Assembly (NCBI RefSeq): GCF_000970305.1
Contig: NZ_CP009517.1
Location: forward strand, 1,984,001 to 2,048,000
From: Methanosarcina barkeri 3
GTDB taxonomy: Archaea; Halobacteriota; Methanosarcinia; Methanosarcinales; Methanosarcinaceae
Reading direction: 5' to 3'
DNA: 64,000 nucleotides
The stretch's first letter is position 1. Each line of letters begins with the position of its first letter. The notes under the pieces were generated by a model. It was not told the origin of the DNA, did no database searches, and worked only from the letters and a program-made list of their open reading frames with translations. Position numbers and translations under genes: made by a program. Shown here piece after piece: positions 1 through 8,969 of this stretch.

Positions 1-259
1 CATAATTTGCGTTAAAGACTTTCTTTGCCCTGGTAATCGCGAGATCCTCGGCAATGTCCACGAAATCACAGCCGCCATAGTACCGCTTTCCGGAATATCC
101 TTCAGCATACTTATTCGTCAGAATCGATCCCTGAGCTTCCATAACAGCTTTGCTCGCATAATTTTCAGATGCGATGAGGTTTAGTTTATATTCCTGGCGA
201 TCGGCTTCCTTTTTTATAGCCTCGAACAATTCCGGATCAATTTTTTCAATATAAGACAT
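1..259 (-). CDS. glyA: Serine hydroxymethyltransferase, N-terminal part (cut by window edge)
   Basis: Cytoplasmic PLP enzyme interconverting serine and glycine with transfer of the C1 unit to a pterin. The first 86 residues are visible. They start [20 protein letters not shown] and contain the family hallmarks [18 protein letters not shown] and [17 protein letters not shown], which belong to the PLP/substrate-binding region of GlyA. The ATG at 257-259 is preceded on the minus strand by AGGTGACAGTA, a good ribosome binding site. The C-terminus lies outside the window. The neighbouring purN is a folate-type formyltransferase, consistent with a tetrahydrofolate C1 pathway as reported for Methanosarcina barkeri. 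Identification is from the conserved N-terminal motif. Confidence 0.95.
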   Translation of the reverse strand, partial: MSYIEKIDPELFEAIKKEADRQEYKLNLIASENYASKAVMEAQGSILTNKYAEGYSGKRYYGGCDFVDIAEDLAITRAKKVFNANY

Positions 260-668
260 TACTGTCACCTGTAACCTGTTCCTTTAAAATTCTTCAAAAT
301 CAAGAGTTTTTGTAGCTTGGATTAATGGATTGATTAACGCTAACATGTGCACGTATACAGGAGTTGCCTTCCAGATTGGAAAGTTACTCAAGAGGTCGGC
401 GTTCAGCAATAAAATCGCCGAATAATGGGGAGTATAATTAAACAGACTCTATAACCTTCCTGATGGGGTTTTTCATTCTGAAGTTTCAAAAATTCCGGCA
501 AAAAGCTCCTGAACTTGAAGATAGGAGATTTCGAAACCCGAAAAGCCCTTATGGTCTATATGGTTTCGCGGAATACCTATAAGTTTGGAATATTTATAAC
601 TATCAGGGATTAAAGAAGTTATTAATCAGTAAAATCTGTTCCGGTTTTATATGATATTAAGCGTTTGC
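260..668. other. Intergenic region between purN and glyA
   Basis: About 400 bases with no convincing gene. It carries the glyA ribosome binding site next to the start and an AT-rich TATA-like stretch on the minus strand near 588-598. No repeat or strong hairpin was recognised. Confidence 0.5.
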
Positions 669-1277
669 TCAATTTCCGGTTACTACATTTCTACCCTCAA
701 TTTTAAGTTTACCCTCGGTAAAAAGCCTGACTGCTTCAGGATAAATAACATGTTCTTGCTCCAGAATTCTGGCAGTAAGGGTTTCTTCGGTATCCCCTGT
801 AAGCACAGGTACGCACTTCTGGATGATTATCGGTCCCGAGTCCAATCCTTCGTCAACAAAATGCACTGTACAACCTGCAACTTTTACCCCGTATTCGAAA
901 GCCTGCTTCTGGGCGTGAAGTCCTTTGAAGGCAGGAAGAAGAGAAGGATGAATGTTCATAATTCTGTTCCTGTAAGCTATAATTATTTCATTTCCTAAAA
1001 GCCTGAAGTAACCTGCAAGCAAAAGAAGGTCGATATCATATTGGCTCAAAACATTCAGAATAGCCCTATCATATTCATCCCGGTCATACTCGCCCGGATC
1101 AAGAAAAACCGCGTCTATCCCGTGATTTCTTGCACGTTCGAGCGCGTACGCATTTGCCTTATTGGAAATAACCACATTAACTGTAGCATTCTTTATGTAA
1201 CCCTTCTGAATGCTGTCCATAATTGCCTGGAGATTCGAACCCCTTCCAGAAACCAGCACTGCAATTTTTACAGTCAT
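669..1277 (-). CDS. purN: Phosphoribosylglycinamide formyltransferase (folate type)
   Basis: Third step of purine synthesis: transfers formyl from 10-formyl-tetrahydrofolate to GAR, in the cytoplasm. 202 residues, the usual size for PurN. N-terminal nucleotide-binding motif LVSGRGSNLQA (residues 8-18). The catalytic triad of the GART family is intact: N108 and H110 in MNIHPSLLPAFKG, and D146 in VDEGLDSGPII. An upstream TTG in frame would add one residue, but the ATG at 1275-1277 is preferred. No clear Shine-Dalgarno is seen. A TATA-like TAATATAG about 25-30 bases upstream would fit a nearly leaderless transcript. Lies downstream of nothing co-transcribed; glyA follows on the same strand after 409 bases. 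Confidence 0.95.
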   Translation of the reverse strand: MTVKIAVLVSGRGSNLQAIMDSIQKGYIKNATVNVVISNKANAYALERARNHGIDAVFLDPGEYDRDEYDRAILNVLSQYDIDLLLLAGYFRLLGNEIIIAYRNRIMNIHPSLLPAFKGLHAQKQAFEYGVKVAGCTVHFVDEGLDSGPIIIQKCVPVLTGDTEETLTARILEQEHVIYPEAVRLFTEGKLKIEGRNVVTGN

Positions 1278-1599
1278 CAAAGCTTTTAGATTGAAACAGT
1301 GCTATATTAGGGTTTTGGAACAACCGTTGCGCCGGTTGATCACGCCTATAGGGTTAAGGGGATAAGGTTGTCAAATTCAAATGCTGAATCGCTTTTGGTA
1401 AAGCCTTTTTGAAAAGGGTATTTGAACAATTATTGCACTGGTTGATCAAAACCGTTGCGCCGGTTGATCACGCCGTTACTCGAGGTTTTCGCTCAAGCCT
1501 TTTTTGAAAAGGCTTGCGGGAAAGCAGTTTCTTGAAAAGGCTTGTGAGCAAGCAGTATTTTGAAGAGGCTTATTGGACTAGGACAGTGGAAACTCGATT
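1278..1599. repeat. Intergenic repeat block (REP-like hairpins)
   Basis: Holds two copies of a GC-rich repeat with core AACCGTTGCGCCGGTT (1322-1346 and 1450-1474), whose AACCG and CGGTT arms pair. It also holds a perfect hairpin CAAGCCTTTT / GAAAAGGCTTG at 1494-1516, followed by degenerate copies of the GAAAAGGCTTG motif to about 1575. The same repeats recur at 4124-4224. They contrast with the AT-rich surroundings. No gene is seen here. Confidence 0.75.
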
Positions 1600-2583
1600 T
1601 TACTTCTCGTCGTGAGTTTCTCTACGTTCTTCTATAAAGTTAAGGAGTTCTTGAGAATCACTTATTCTGTCAAGTTCCTTTTTCTCTATCATAACAGTAT
1701 TTTCTACGGATTTTATTTTTGAGTGTCCATTGATGATAAATACGGATTGGGTCTCAGTGACGCAGGAGATACTGCTCATTAAATGAGCTCTTTTGACCAC
1801 GGTCGTATTGAATTCGCTGACTCCTGTAAGGATAACTGAGGATTTATCCCGTGAAATGGCCTTGAAAGGAGCCTGGGCAGTAGGAAGGACGTCATAGCCA
1901 AGCATGGAAATTGTGTTAAGTATCAAGTCTTCCGGTAAAAGCGTAGAGGGTTTATCCTGGATTTCGGTAATGGACTCTGCTTTCTTCCTGGGCTTTCTGC
2001 TCCCACAGGATTTCAGGATGTCTATGGGCTTTGCAAGCTCAACCCCAAAGATGTCCTCTAGCTGGAGTACGACATCTATCGACGCATCCATGCCTTCTTC
2101 TTCGTACTTACTAATCGTTCTCCTTGAAACCCCTACCATGGCAGCAAGAGTCCCAAGAGACATTGACTGACCCATCCTGGCTTTTTTAAGGATATCTCCT
2201 TCTATGGAGACATATAACCCACCCGGAGCTGCTGAGACTAGAGGAGGAACATTTTCAATAAAGTAATCGAAAAGAGTCTGTACATTTAAGGCGAGAATAT
2301 CATAACGCATATACACAACGCTATCTTCAAGCATCTGATCTCTGGTCTTTGCCCCCACGACAATAGCAGAGCCTCCAAGGTATTCGGCCAGGTACTTCAT
2401 CTCCCTGGCAGTTTCTTCATTCAGGCCGTCAATGTTAAATAAAACCTTGCAAAGTAATAGTGTTTCGTCTTTCCGTGCGGCAACGTCAAAGCTCCTCGGA
2501 CGAATATTGCAGCGATCGGAGAGTGCAAAACCTGCACGTGCCAATACATCGATAATTTGATGTATGAGAACCTCTTTTGTCAT
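1600..2583 (-). CDS. Archaeal HTH-type transcriptional regulator (XRE-like HTH)
   Basis: 327-residue DNA-binding protein of the conserved archaeal family annotated as putative HTH-type transcriptional regulatory protein. An N-terminal domain with a restriction-endonuclease-like look (DVAARKDETLLLCKVLFN, about 33-50) is followed by a Cro/XRE helix-turn-helix at about 138-180 (LGTLAAMVGVSRRTISKYEE) and a C-terminal domain. Targets are unknown. The ATG at 2581-2583 has no Shine-Dalgarno. A TATA box (TATATATA) lies only 28-37 bases upstream, so the mRNA is probably leaderless. It is divergent from tiaS with a 151-base gap. Confidence 0.85.
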   Translation of the reverse strand: MTKEVLIHQIIDVLARAGFALSDRCNIRPRSFDVAARKDETLLLCKVLFNIDGLNEETAREMKYLAEYLGGSAIVVGAKTRDQMLEDSVVYMRYDILALNVQTLFDYFIENVPPLVSAAPGGLYVSIEGDILKKARMGQSMSLGTLAAMVGVSRRTISKYEEEGMDASIDVVLQLEDIFGVELAKPIDILKSCGSRKPRKKAESITEIQDKPSTLLPEDLILNTISMLGYDVLPTAQAPFKAISRDKSSVILTGVSEFNTTVVKRAHLMSSISCVTETQSVFIINGHSKIKSVENTVMIEKKELDRISDSQELLNFIEERRETHDEK

Positions 2584-2608
2584 TCCAGTATCAATCTCTG
2601 TTTGAACA

Positions 2609-2620
2609 TCTATATATATT
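2609..2620 (-). promoter_or_regulatory. TATA box for the HTH regulator gene
   Basis: An alternating TA run (TATATATA, flanked by A-rich sequence on the minus strand) is placed 28-37 bases before the ATG at 2583. In archaea the start site lies about 25 bases after the TATA box, so transcription would begin at or next to the start codon. Confidence 0.5.
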
Positions 2621-2734
2621 TTTCTTTACTTTTGACAATCTTCACAGTAGAAAAAAACGTCGGAGAGTAGCGAAAACTGTAATTGTCCGAAACGCATCTG
2701 GGAAATTAAAAGGTAAAAACTGGAACTAAAAAAA

Positions 2735-4021
2735 ATGATTATCGGAATTGACGATACCGACTCAAACGAAGGAATGTGCACAACATATCTGGGAGCTCTG
2801 CTGCTGGAAGAACTTCAGGTCTACGGAGCTATTGAGACTCTTCCACTTCTTATACGCCTGAATCCGACTATTCCCTATAAAACAAGAGGAAATGCTGCAG
2901 TAGCGCTGAGACTCAAGACTGACTGCCCTGAAAAAGTAATTGCTCACGTTGTTTCCAGAATAGAAGAATTTGCACGTATGGAATGCGAAAAAACTAATCC
3001 CGGCGTGGTTTTTATCCCGGAAAAAGCTTACGGAAAGCTCAAACCCATCCTCAGAAACTTTCTGGAGAAAGCCGTAAAGGACGTGATCGAAATAGAGGAA
3101 GCAAAAAGTCTTATCTCGGAATCCAAGGTTCCTTCGAAGGGCTTTAAAAACGGAAGAGGATTGATAGGTGCCCTTGCAGCATGTGGGGCTATGCTTAACC
3201 TCGAGGATTGGGACCACACTTTTGAGTATCTGGCATACAGGAAAAAAGAAAAATGGGGAACCCCACGCGAGATCGAAAAGGAAAGTTTCTTTGAGGCTGA
3301 TAGGAAGACTTATCCTGATACCTGGGACACCGTGGACCTTAAAAACAGACTTATTGTCTGTGTACCCCACTCGGCCGATCCCGTGCTTTTCGGGATTAGG
3401 GGGAAAAGCCCAGCCATAGTTACAAAAGCTGCGTCCCTTATCATGGCTGAACCTGTTGAACGTTTTGCCATATATAGAACAAATCAGGGTACTGACATGC
3501 ACCTGCTTTCCGCAGAAAGTCTTGCAGAAATAAGAGATATGCATTCTTACAGGCTCGAAGGCACAGTTTCCGCAGTTCCGAGAACTATTCATGGAGGACA
3601 TGTTATTTTTCCAGTCCAGGATAAAGAAGGAAACGGAATTGACTGCGCAGCCTTCGAACCCACAAAAAACTTCCGCCTGCTCATAAGGAAGCTCAGGCCT
3701 GGAGATAGAATTGTAGTATCTGGAAGTGTAAACTCTGGAACCCTCAACATCGAAAAAATAGAGATAAAAAAACTAGCTCCCCTTTACAGGGAAGAAAACC
3801 CTATATGTCCAACCTGCGGAAAACATATGAAATCATCAGGTAAAACCCAGGGCTTCCGCTGTAAAAAATGCGGAACCCAGGCTGCCTCAAAAGTCCTGTG
3901 TGAAGTAAAAAGAAACCTCACAGCAGGATTATATGAAGTACCACCCTGCGCCCGCCGACATCTTGCAAAACCCCTGGTAAGGGAACAGAGGTATGACATA
4001 GAGATTAACCCTGCCCGCTAA
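2735..4021 (+). CDS. tiaS: tRNA(Ile2) 2-agmatinylcytidine synthetase TiaS
   Basis: Modifies C34 of the CAU-anticodon tRNA-Ile with agmatine, using ATP, so that it reads AUA codons; essential in archaea. 428 residues, normal for the family. Seen: N-terminal MIIGIDDTDSNEGMCTTYLG (TiaS signature), the central kinase/ferredoxin-like region, an OB-fold domain (about 275-350, GTVSAVPRTIHGGHVIF and following) and a C-terminal zinc ribbon at about 357-380 with two CxxC pairs (CPTCGKH and CKKCG). Start chosen at the ATG that opens the signature; the leader is AT-rich with a weak AAAAGGT ribosome site about 25 bases up. Transcribed divergently from the HTH regulator. Confidence 0.95.
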   Translation: MIIGIDDTDSNEGMCTTYLGALLLEELQVYGAIETLPLLIRLNPTIPYKTRGNAAVALRLKTDCPEKVIAHVVSRIEEFARMECEKTNPGVVFIPEKAYGKLKPILRNFLEKAVKDVIEIEEAKSLISESKVPSKGFKNGRGLIGALAACGAMLNLEDWDHTFEYLAYRKKEKWGTPREIEKESFFEADRKTYPDTWDTVDLKNRLIVCVPHSADPVLFGIRGKSPAIVTKAASLIMAEPVERFAIYRTNQGTDMHLLSAESLAEIRDMHSYRLEGTVSAVPRTIHGGHVIFPVQDKEGNGIDCAAFEPTKNFRLLIRKLRPGDRIVVSGSVNSGTLNIEKIEIKKLAPLYREENPICPTCGKHMKSSGKTQGFRCKKCGTQAASKVLCEVKRNLTAGLYEVPPCARRHLAKPLVREQRYDIEINPAR

Positions 4022-4259
4022 AGAAAAAAAGACTAAAAAAGCCCTCTTAAAAACTCAAAAACATAGAAAGTTTTCTTATTCCTAAATCAGTCGTCAGTCC
4101 GCTTGACCGCAACCGTTGACCCGAAACCGTTGCGCCGGTTTGTCACGCCTATAGGGTTTGGGGATAAGTTCCTCAAATCCAAATGTTACTGGGGTTTTCG
4201 CTCAAGCCTTTTTGAAAAGGCTTGCGGTAAAGCAATTTTTGAAAAGGCTTGCGGGTAGC
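4022..4259. repeat. Repeat-bearing region between convergent tiaS and nadE
   Basis: Contains a third copy of the GC-rich repeat (AACCGTTGCGCCGGTT at 4125-4140) with longer similarity to the copy at 1322-1395. A perfect hairpin at 4203-4224 (CAAGCCTTTTT / GAAAAGGCTTG) follows. Lying between two gene 3' ends, the hairpin may help to end both transcripts, though it is not followed by a long T run. Confidence 0.65.
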
Positions 4260-5027
4260 TCAGCTGAGTGGTACCTGGGGAGCACTTCTTTTATGCTCAC
4301 TTTTCTCTATACGGTTTATGACTGAATTCAACTGTTCTACAGAAATCTCTAGAGTGTTCAGAATAGTTTCAGGGTCTTCGTACTGTTCAAGCTTTTTGAG
4401 TACCTCGTCTACTTTTAAGTAGGAGATTCCAAGTTCGGCTTCATCTGTTTGACCTGCCCAGAGGCCTGCTGAGGGTTTTTTCGTGATAATAGATTCAGGA
4501 ACTCCTAGTCTGCGAGAAAGCTCCCATACATCGGTTTTGTAAAGTCCGCCTATGGGTTCGAGATCAACGCCTCCATCTCCATATTTCGTGAAGTAGCCAA
4601 GTAAGATCTCGGTTTTATTACCGGTTCCTATGACCATACGGTTCATCCGGTTTGCATGGAAGTAGAGGAGAGACATCCTGATTCGTGCTTTCAGGTTGCC
4701 CATGGAGAGACGGTCTGCAGATTCACTTTCAGGGATTGCAGCCATGAAAGCTGAGATAATTCCTGAAATGTCAATAGTCTGAAACTCAATTCCCAACCAG
4801 TCTGCAAGAGTTTTTGCGTCTTTGCTGTCTTCAGAAGGGGTAAGGCTGGATTCGGGCATGTGGATTCCAAACACTTTATCTTTCCCCAGAGCTTTTACGG
4901 TGAGCGTTGCGGCAAGGGCTGAGTCTATTCCTCCACTAATGCCTATAACAGCTCCGTCTACACCTGCTTTACGGATTTCGTTCCGGATAAAGTCAATAAT
5001 TTTGTTCTGCTCAATTTCAAGATTCAT
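4260..5027 (-). CDS. nadE: NH3-dependent NAD+ synthetase
   Basis: Last step of NAD synthesis: amidates deamido-NAD using ATP and ammonia. 255 residues from the preferred start, no glutaminase domain. The PP-loop motif ISGGIDSALAA lies at about residues 29-39. Substrate motifs LGYFTKYGDGGVDLEPIGGLYKTDVW and KKPSAGLWAGQTDE are present (given here as family hallmarks). Three in-frame ATGs sit exactly 30 bases apart (5085-5087, 5055-5057, 5025-5027), because a 30-bp unit containing AAGGAATTGACAG plus ATG is duplicated. The last ATG begins the conserved domain (MNLEIEQNKIIDFIR) and has an AAGGA site, so it is chosen. Use of the earlier ATGs would add 10 or 20 repetitive residues. Confidence 0.92.
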   Translation of the reverse strand: MNLEIEQNKIIDFIRNEIRKAGVDGAVIGISGGIDSALAATLTVKALGKDKVFGIHMPESSLTPSEDSKDAKTLADWLGIEFQTIDISGIISAFMAAIPESESADRLSMGNLKARIRMSLLYFHANRMNRMVIGTGNKTEILLGYFTKYGDGGVDLEPIGGLYKTDVWELSRRLGVPESIITKKPSAGLWAGQTDEAELGISYLKVDEVLKKLEQYEDPETILNTLEISVEQLNSVINRIEKSEHKRSAPQVPLS

Positions 5028-5087
5028 GCTGTCAATTCCTTGGTGCTTGTCAGGCATACTGTCAATTCCTTGGTACTCGTCAGGCAT

Positions 5088-5692
5088 ACAATTTAAGATG
5101 CCTCAAGATCCTGAAAATTAAAGATCCTGGAGTGTAGTAGAATCGAAAGACGTCAGATTTAAATCACTATTCAAGTTTAAGTGACTATTTTGAGAATTAA
5201 ACAGCTTTATACACAGAAGTTCCAGATATATAAAACCTCAGAGAAAAAAAATAGAGCTATGATAAACTTATTTAATAAATGGAAGTTATAGAGAGTAATA
5301 TATGCCTGGTAATATAATATAAATAACTGATTATCGGATGTACTTATAACCAACCAGTAACTGATTATCAAAAGTACCTCTAAACAATAACTAATTATCA
5401 TGTACCTATAACCGACAAATTATTATCCGGATAAGGTTACAGGCTATAAAGGGGTTTCTCTGGATAGGAAGGCTGGACAGAAAACTCAAGACATAAAAAT
5501 TCCATTACAGACCCTCTGGGGTTAAAATCTACCTGATCAAAGGCATTGAAATAAAAAGACGGCTAATATACAAACAGGTAGTTCCATAATGTACAATCCG
5601 AAGAAATCGGAAAAAATCTGGTACCCATATATTTTATGCGATTCTTAAAATAAAAGTTATAATCAAAAAGACAACTATTTTCGGGATGATCT
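5088..5692. other. Long intergenic region upstream of cdc48, with direct repeats
   Basis: About 600 AT-rich bases with no gene. At roughly 5324-5410 three imperfect direct repeats share TAACTGATTATC (third copy TAACTAATTATC), each followed by a GTAC-containing segment. A probable TATA box for cdc48 lies at 5627-5635. Confidence 0.6.
5627..5635 (+). promoter_or_regulatory. TATA box for cdc48
   Basis: ATATATTTT, 58-66 bases before the cdc48 ATG, would give a leader of roughly 30-35 bases. It is the best archaeal TATA match in the region. Placement is inference. Confidence 0.4.
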
Positions 5693-8020
5693 ATGGAAGA
5701 AATACAGTTGAAGGTTGAAAAAGCATATCCTATCGACCTTGGAAGAGGAATTATCCGACTTGACCCTACAACTTTGCTGAAGCTTCAGCTCTCGCCAGGC
5801 GACATCGTGGAAATAAGAGGTAAGAAAAAGACCACGGCAAAGGTGTGGAGAGCTGACAGGCAGGACTGGGACCAGGGACTCGTGAGAATTGATAACTTCA
5901 TCCGGCAAAATGCAGGAGTTTCCATAGGAGAGAAGGTAACCATCAAAAAGGTTGAAGCCCCGGAAGCAAAAAAGCTTGTTCTGGCGCTTCCTGAAAGCAT
6001 GACACAGGGGGGACCTGAACTTCAGTTCGGGGAACATGCAAATGAAATCATAAAAAGGCATATTCTCAAAAGACCAGTTTTCAGGGGAGACATAATTCCT
6101 ATAATAAATTCAATGTCTCAACCAATGACAGAATCCCTTACTACAAGCCAGGTAATTCCTCTGGTTGCTGTTGAGACTGATCCTGCAAATACAATTGTCC
6201 TTGTTACGGAAGCAACACTTATCGAACTGCGTAAAAAGCCGGTGCAGGGATACGAAAAAGCAACCCGAGGCGTAACTACCTATGAAGACATAGGAGGCCT
6301 CGGGGATGAAATTATGCGTGTCCGGGAAATGATAGAGCTGCCCATGAAGCATCCAGAACTTTTCGGCCACCTGAATATCGAACCTCCGAAAGGAGTCATT
6401 CTCTATGGCCCACCCGGAACCGGGAAAACCCTGATTGCAAAAGCCGTAGCCAATGAATCAGGAGCAAGTTTCCATTATATTGCAGGCCCTGAAATCGTAG
6501 GGAAATTCTATGGAGAAAGTGAAGAAAGGCTCAGGAAGATCTTCGAAGAAGCAACTCAGGATGCTCCATCGGTCATTTTCATTGATGAAATCGACTCTAT
6601 TGCTCCAAAAAGAGAGAATGTAACAGGAGAAGTGGAAAGACGTGTGGTTGCCCAGCTCCTGACCCTGCTTGATGGAATGGTAGAAAGAGGGCAGGTTGTG
6701 GTTATAGGAGCCACAAACCGTGTGGATGCGATTGATCCGGCACTCAGAAGACCAGGCCGTTTTGACAGGGAAATACATATCGGTGTGCCTGATACCAAGG
6801 ACAGGTATGAAATCCTGCAGATCCATACCAGGGGCATGCCTATAGAAAGAGATGAGGAAACTGAGGAGATCGGAAAAGCCGAAACCGAAGTAGATGAGGC
6901 TACCCTGGAGAGGGAGAGAAAAGAAAAAGCAGACAAATACCTGATGTATCTGGCTGAAAGAACCCAGGGATTTGTAGGTGCAGATCTGCTGGCTCTCGTG
7001 CAGGAGGCTGCCATGCGGTGCCTCAGGGAAAATCTGCCTGACCTTGACCTTGAAAAGGAAGCAATTCCACCTGAGAGGCTGGAAAAAATCGTTGTAACCA
7101 AGAAAAACTTTGAAGATGCACTGACTGAGGCAGAACCTTCGGCTCTTAGAGAAATTTATGTAGAAATGCCCACAGTTGGATGGAATGATGTGGGAGGGCT
7201 CGATGAAGCAAAGCAGTCCATTATTGAGGCTGTGGAATGGCCCATCAGAAATCCGGAAAAGTTCATTCACATGGGCATAAAAGCTCCAAGAGGAATCCTG
7301 CTTTACGGTCCTCCAGGAACCGGAAAGACCCTGATAGCCAAGGCTGTTTCCAAGGAGTCAAATGCAAACTTCATAAGCGTCAAAGGGCCTGAGATTTTCT
7401 CAAAGTGGCTTGGAGAATCGGAAAAAGCTATACGTGAAACCTTCAGGAAAGCCAGGCAGGTCGCTCCCTGTGTGATTTTCTTTGACGAAATTGATTCGAT
7501 TGCTTCTATGCCAGGAATGGAATCCACGGACAGCCGCACTTCAGAGAGAGTGCTTAACCAGCTCCTGACCGAGATGGATGGGCTTGAATCCCTAAGAGAT
7601 GTGGTAGTTATTGCCGCAACCAATCGTCCTAATCTGCTGGACCCTGCAATTCTGCGTCCAGGACGCTTTGACAGGCTGGTTTTCATTGGTTCTCCTGACT
7701 GGAAAGGCAGGCTCAAGATCTTCAGGATCCATACAAAAGACACACCCCTTGCTGAAGATGTGAACCTTGAAACCCTTGCAAATGAAACTGAGGGTTACGT
7801 AGGTGCCGATATCGAATCCGTGTGTAGGGAAGCCGTAATGATTGCCCTGAGGGAGAACTTCGATATAGAATCTGTAGAAATGAGACACTTCAGGGAAGCT
7901 CTGAAGAAGGTAAAACCCACTATTACGGAAAATATTGCTCAGTTCTACGAAAAAATCGAGGCACAGTTCAAAGGAGGCCAGAGGCTCACAGATACATCTG
8001 GATACATCGGTTACAGGTAA
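5693..8020 (+). CDS. cdc48: Cdc48/VAT-type AAA+ ATPase (VCP-like unfoldase)
   Basis: Hexameric double-ring ATPase that unfolds proteins, probably feeding the 20S proteasome, in the cytoplasm. 775 residues. Domains: N-domain double-psi barrel and CDC48_2 (about 1-190); D1 with Walker A GPPGTGKT at 239-246, Walker B FIDEID and an arginine-finger region RRPGRFDRE; D2 with Walker A GPPGTGKT at 539-546, Walker B FFDEID and RPGRFDR. An acidic insert (EERETEE-like, about 385-410) sits in D1. The C-terminus ends GYIGYR, with a penultimate tyrosine reminiscent of the HbYX proteasome-docking tail, although Gly replaces the usual hydrophobic residue. Start ATG has a GGGATGATCT site. Monocistronic by spacing. 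Confidence 0.96.
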   Translation: MEEIQLKVEKAYPIDLGRGIIRLDPTTLLKLQLSPGDIVEIRGKKKTTAKVWRADRQDWDQGLVRIDNFIRQNAGVSIGEKVTIKKVEAPEAKKLVLALPESMTQGGPELQFGEHANEIIKRHILKRPVFRGDIIPIINSMSQPMTESLTTSQVIPLVAVETDPANTIVLVTEATLIELRKKPVQGYEKATRGVTTYEDIGGLGDEIMRVREMIELPMKHPELFGHLNIEPPKGVILYGPPGTGKTLIAKAVANESGASFHYIAGPEIVGKFYGESEERLRKIFEEATQDAPSVIFIDEIDSIAPKRENVTGEVERRVVAQLLTLLDGMVERGQVVVIGATNRVDAIDPALRRPGRFDREIHIGVPDTKDRYEILQIHTRGMPIERDEETEEIGKAETEVDEATLERERKEKADKYLMYLAERTQGFVGADLLALVQEAAMRCLRENLPDLDLEKEAIPPERLEKIVVTKKNFEDALTEAEPSALREIYVEMPTVGWNDVGGLDEAKQSIIEAVEWPIRNPEKFIHMGIKAPRGILLYGPPGTGKTLIAKAVSKESNANFISVKGPEIFSKWLGESEKAIRETFRKARQVAPCVIFFDEIDSIASMPGMESTDSRTSERVLNQLLTEMDGLESLRDVVVIAATNRPNLLDPAILRPGRFDRLVFIGSPDWKGRLKIFRIHTKDTPLAEDVNLETLANETEGYVGADIESVCREAVMIALRENFDIESVEMRHFREALKKVKPTITENIAQFYEKIEAQFKGGQRLTDTSGYIGYR

Positions 8021-8221
8021 AATTACAGGTATAATCATGTAAGGGTTACTGGTAAATTACAGATAAACTACAGGTAAGAATTTAATCCAGTAACTCTTTA
8101 GAAGAGTAGTTTTAAAAGGAAAAAGTTTTAAAGATCCTGGTTTCAAATGGAATAAAATATCCAAAGTGGAAAGCCAGCTTTACCCAAACCGATAACATAC
8201 TGCGAACGGAGATACGATAAA

Positions 8222-8476
8222 ATGTCGAAGGAATTTGCAAAGAACCTCTTTAACAAGCAGGTAATGGCTACCGACGGAACAGAAATAGGAACATTGAGTA
8301 ACGTTGTAGTCGAGATTAAAGGGGGAAATATTATTGACATGGTGGTTGCCCCTAATGTCAATTTAGACACTTCCAGGTACAGGAAAGCGGATAACTTTAT
8401 CCTCATTCCTTTCGATTCCGTAAGTGCCATTAAAGACTATATAATAATAGATAAGATGAAAGCAAAGACAAGCTAA
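8222..8476 (+). CDS. PRC-barrel domain protein
   Basis: 84-residue single PRC-barrel domain, a small beta-barrel fold found in photosynthetic reaction centre H subunits, RimM and many small archaeal proteins. Seen: MSKEFAKNLFNKQVMATDGT, then EIGTLSNVVVEIKGGNI and a C-terminal ILIPFDSVSAIKDYIII, the usual strand pattern. No membrane segment, so cytoplasmic. The archaeal role is unknown; RNA or protein interaction is possible. ATG at 8222 follows a GGAGATACGATAAA ribosome site. Lies 201 bases after cdc48 and ends before a clear hairpin terminator. Confidence 0.88.
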   Translation: MSKEFAKNLFNKQVMATDGTEIGTLSNVVVEIKGGNIIDMVVAPNVNLDTSRYRKADNFILIPFDSVSAIKDYIIIDKMKAKTS

Positions 8477-8486
8477 AATCTAAAGA

Positions 8487-8516
8487 GGAAGGGAACGAAA
8501 AATTCCTTTCCTTTCT
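8487..8516 (+). terminator. Hairpin terminator after the PRC-barrel gene
   Basis: GGAAGGGAA (8487-8495) pairs with TTCCTTTCC (8503-8511), with one mismatch in the middle, and is followed by TTTCT. It is 10 bases after the stop codon. Confidence 0.55.
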
Positions 8517-8969
8517 GACATTACATTTGTTTTCTTATTACATTTGTTTTCTTATTTTTCATTAAACAGAGGAACTCTCCTTTTAGTTCCTCCTGCTTTC
8601 GTTAAAACTTGCTTTCGTTAAAACTCCTTTCGTTAAAATTTGCCTTTGTTAAAAGAATTTTTTATTTTAGTGTAATTTTTTCGACCCAAAAGGGCTTTTC
8701 TAATTACAGTTTTAACCACAATTTTCCTTTTAGCAAGGAAGTAAATGGAAAAATAAGTTATTCAATTGTTTTTCGCAGTAAAATTACTGGGTTTGATATT
8801 TTTAAAATTATGCACTTAATTTTCAGTGTTAGAAATGCCTTATTTTTGTGTATAAAGTGTGCTATTAACTATAACAAATTAAAAAGAGATCTGCAACACT
8901 AAAAATTGTTTTTGGGATAAATGTCAACTAGCTATAATATCAACTAACTATAATATCAACCAACTAATA
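8517..8969. other. AT-rich intergenic region with short direct repeats
   Basis: No convincing gene. Short tandem motifs: CTTATTACATTTGTTTT twice near 8517-8555, GCTTTCGTTAAAACT-like units four times near 8597-8655, and CTATAATATCAAC repeated near 8931-8962. Confidence 0.5.

Noticed and set aside
6458-7270. Long open frames antisense to cdc48 (also 5675-6061, 6556-7101 and 7303-8038)
   Set aside because: They mirror the codon pattern of the strong Cdc48 gene, lack ribosome sites and have no recognisable domains.
8609-8902. 97-codon frame after the PRC-barrel gene
   Set aside because: Very AT-rich, built partly of short direct repeats, no start signal, no domain.
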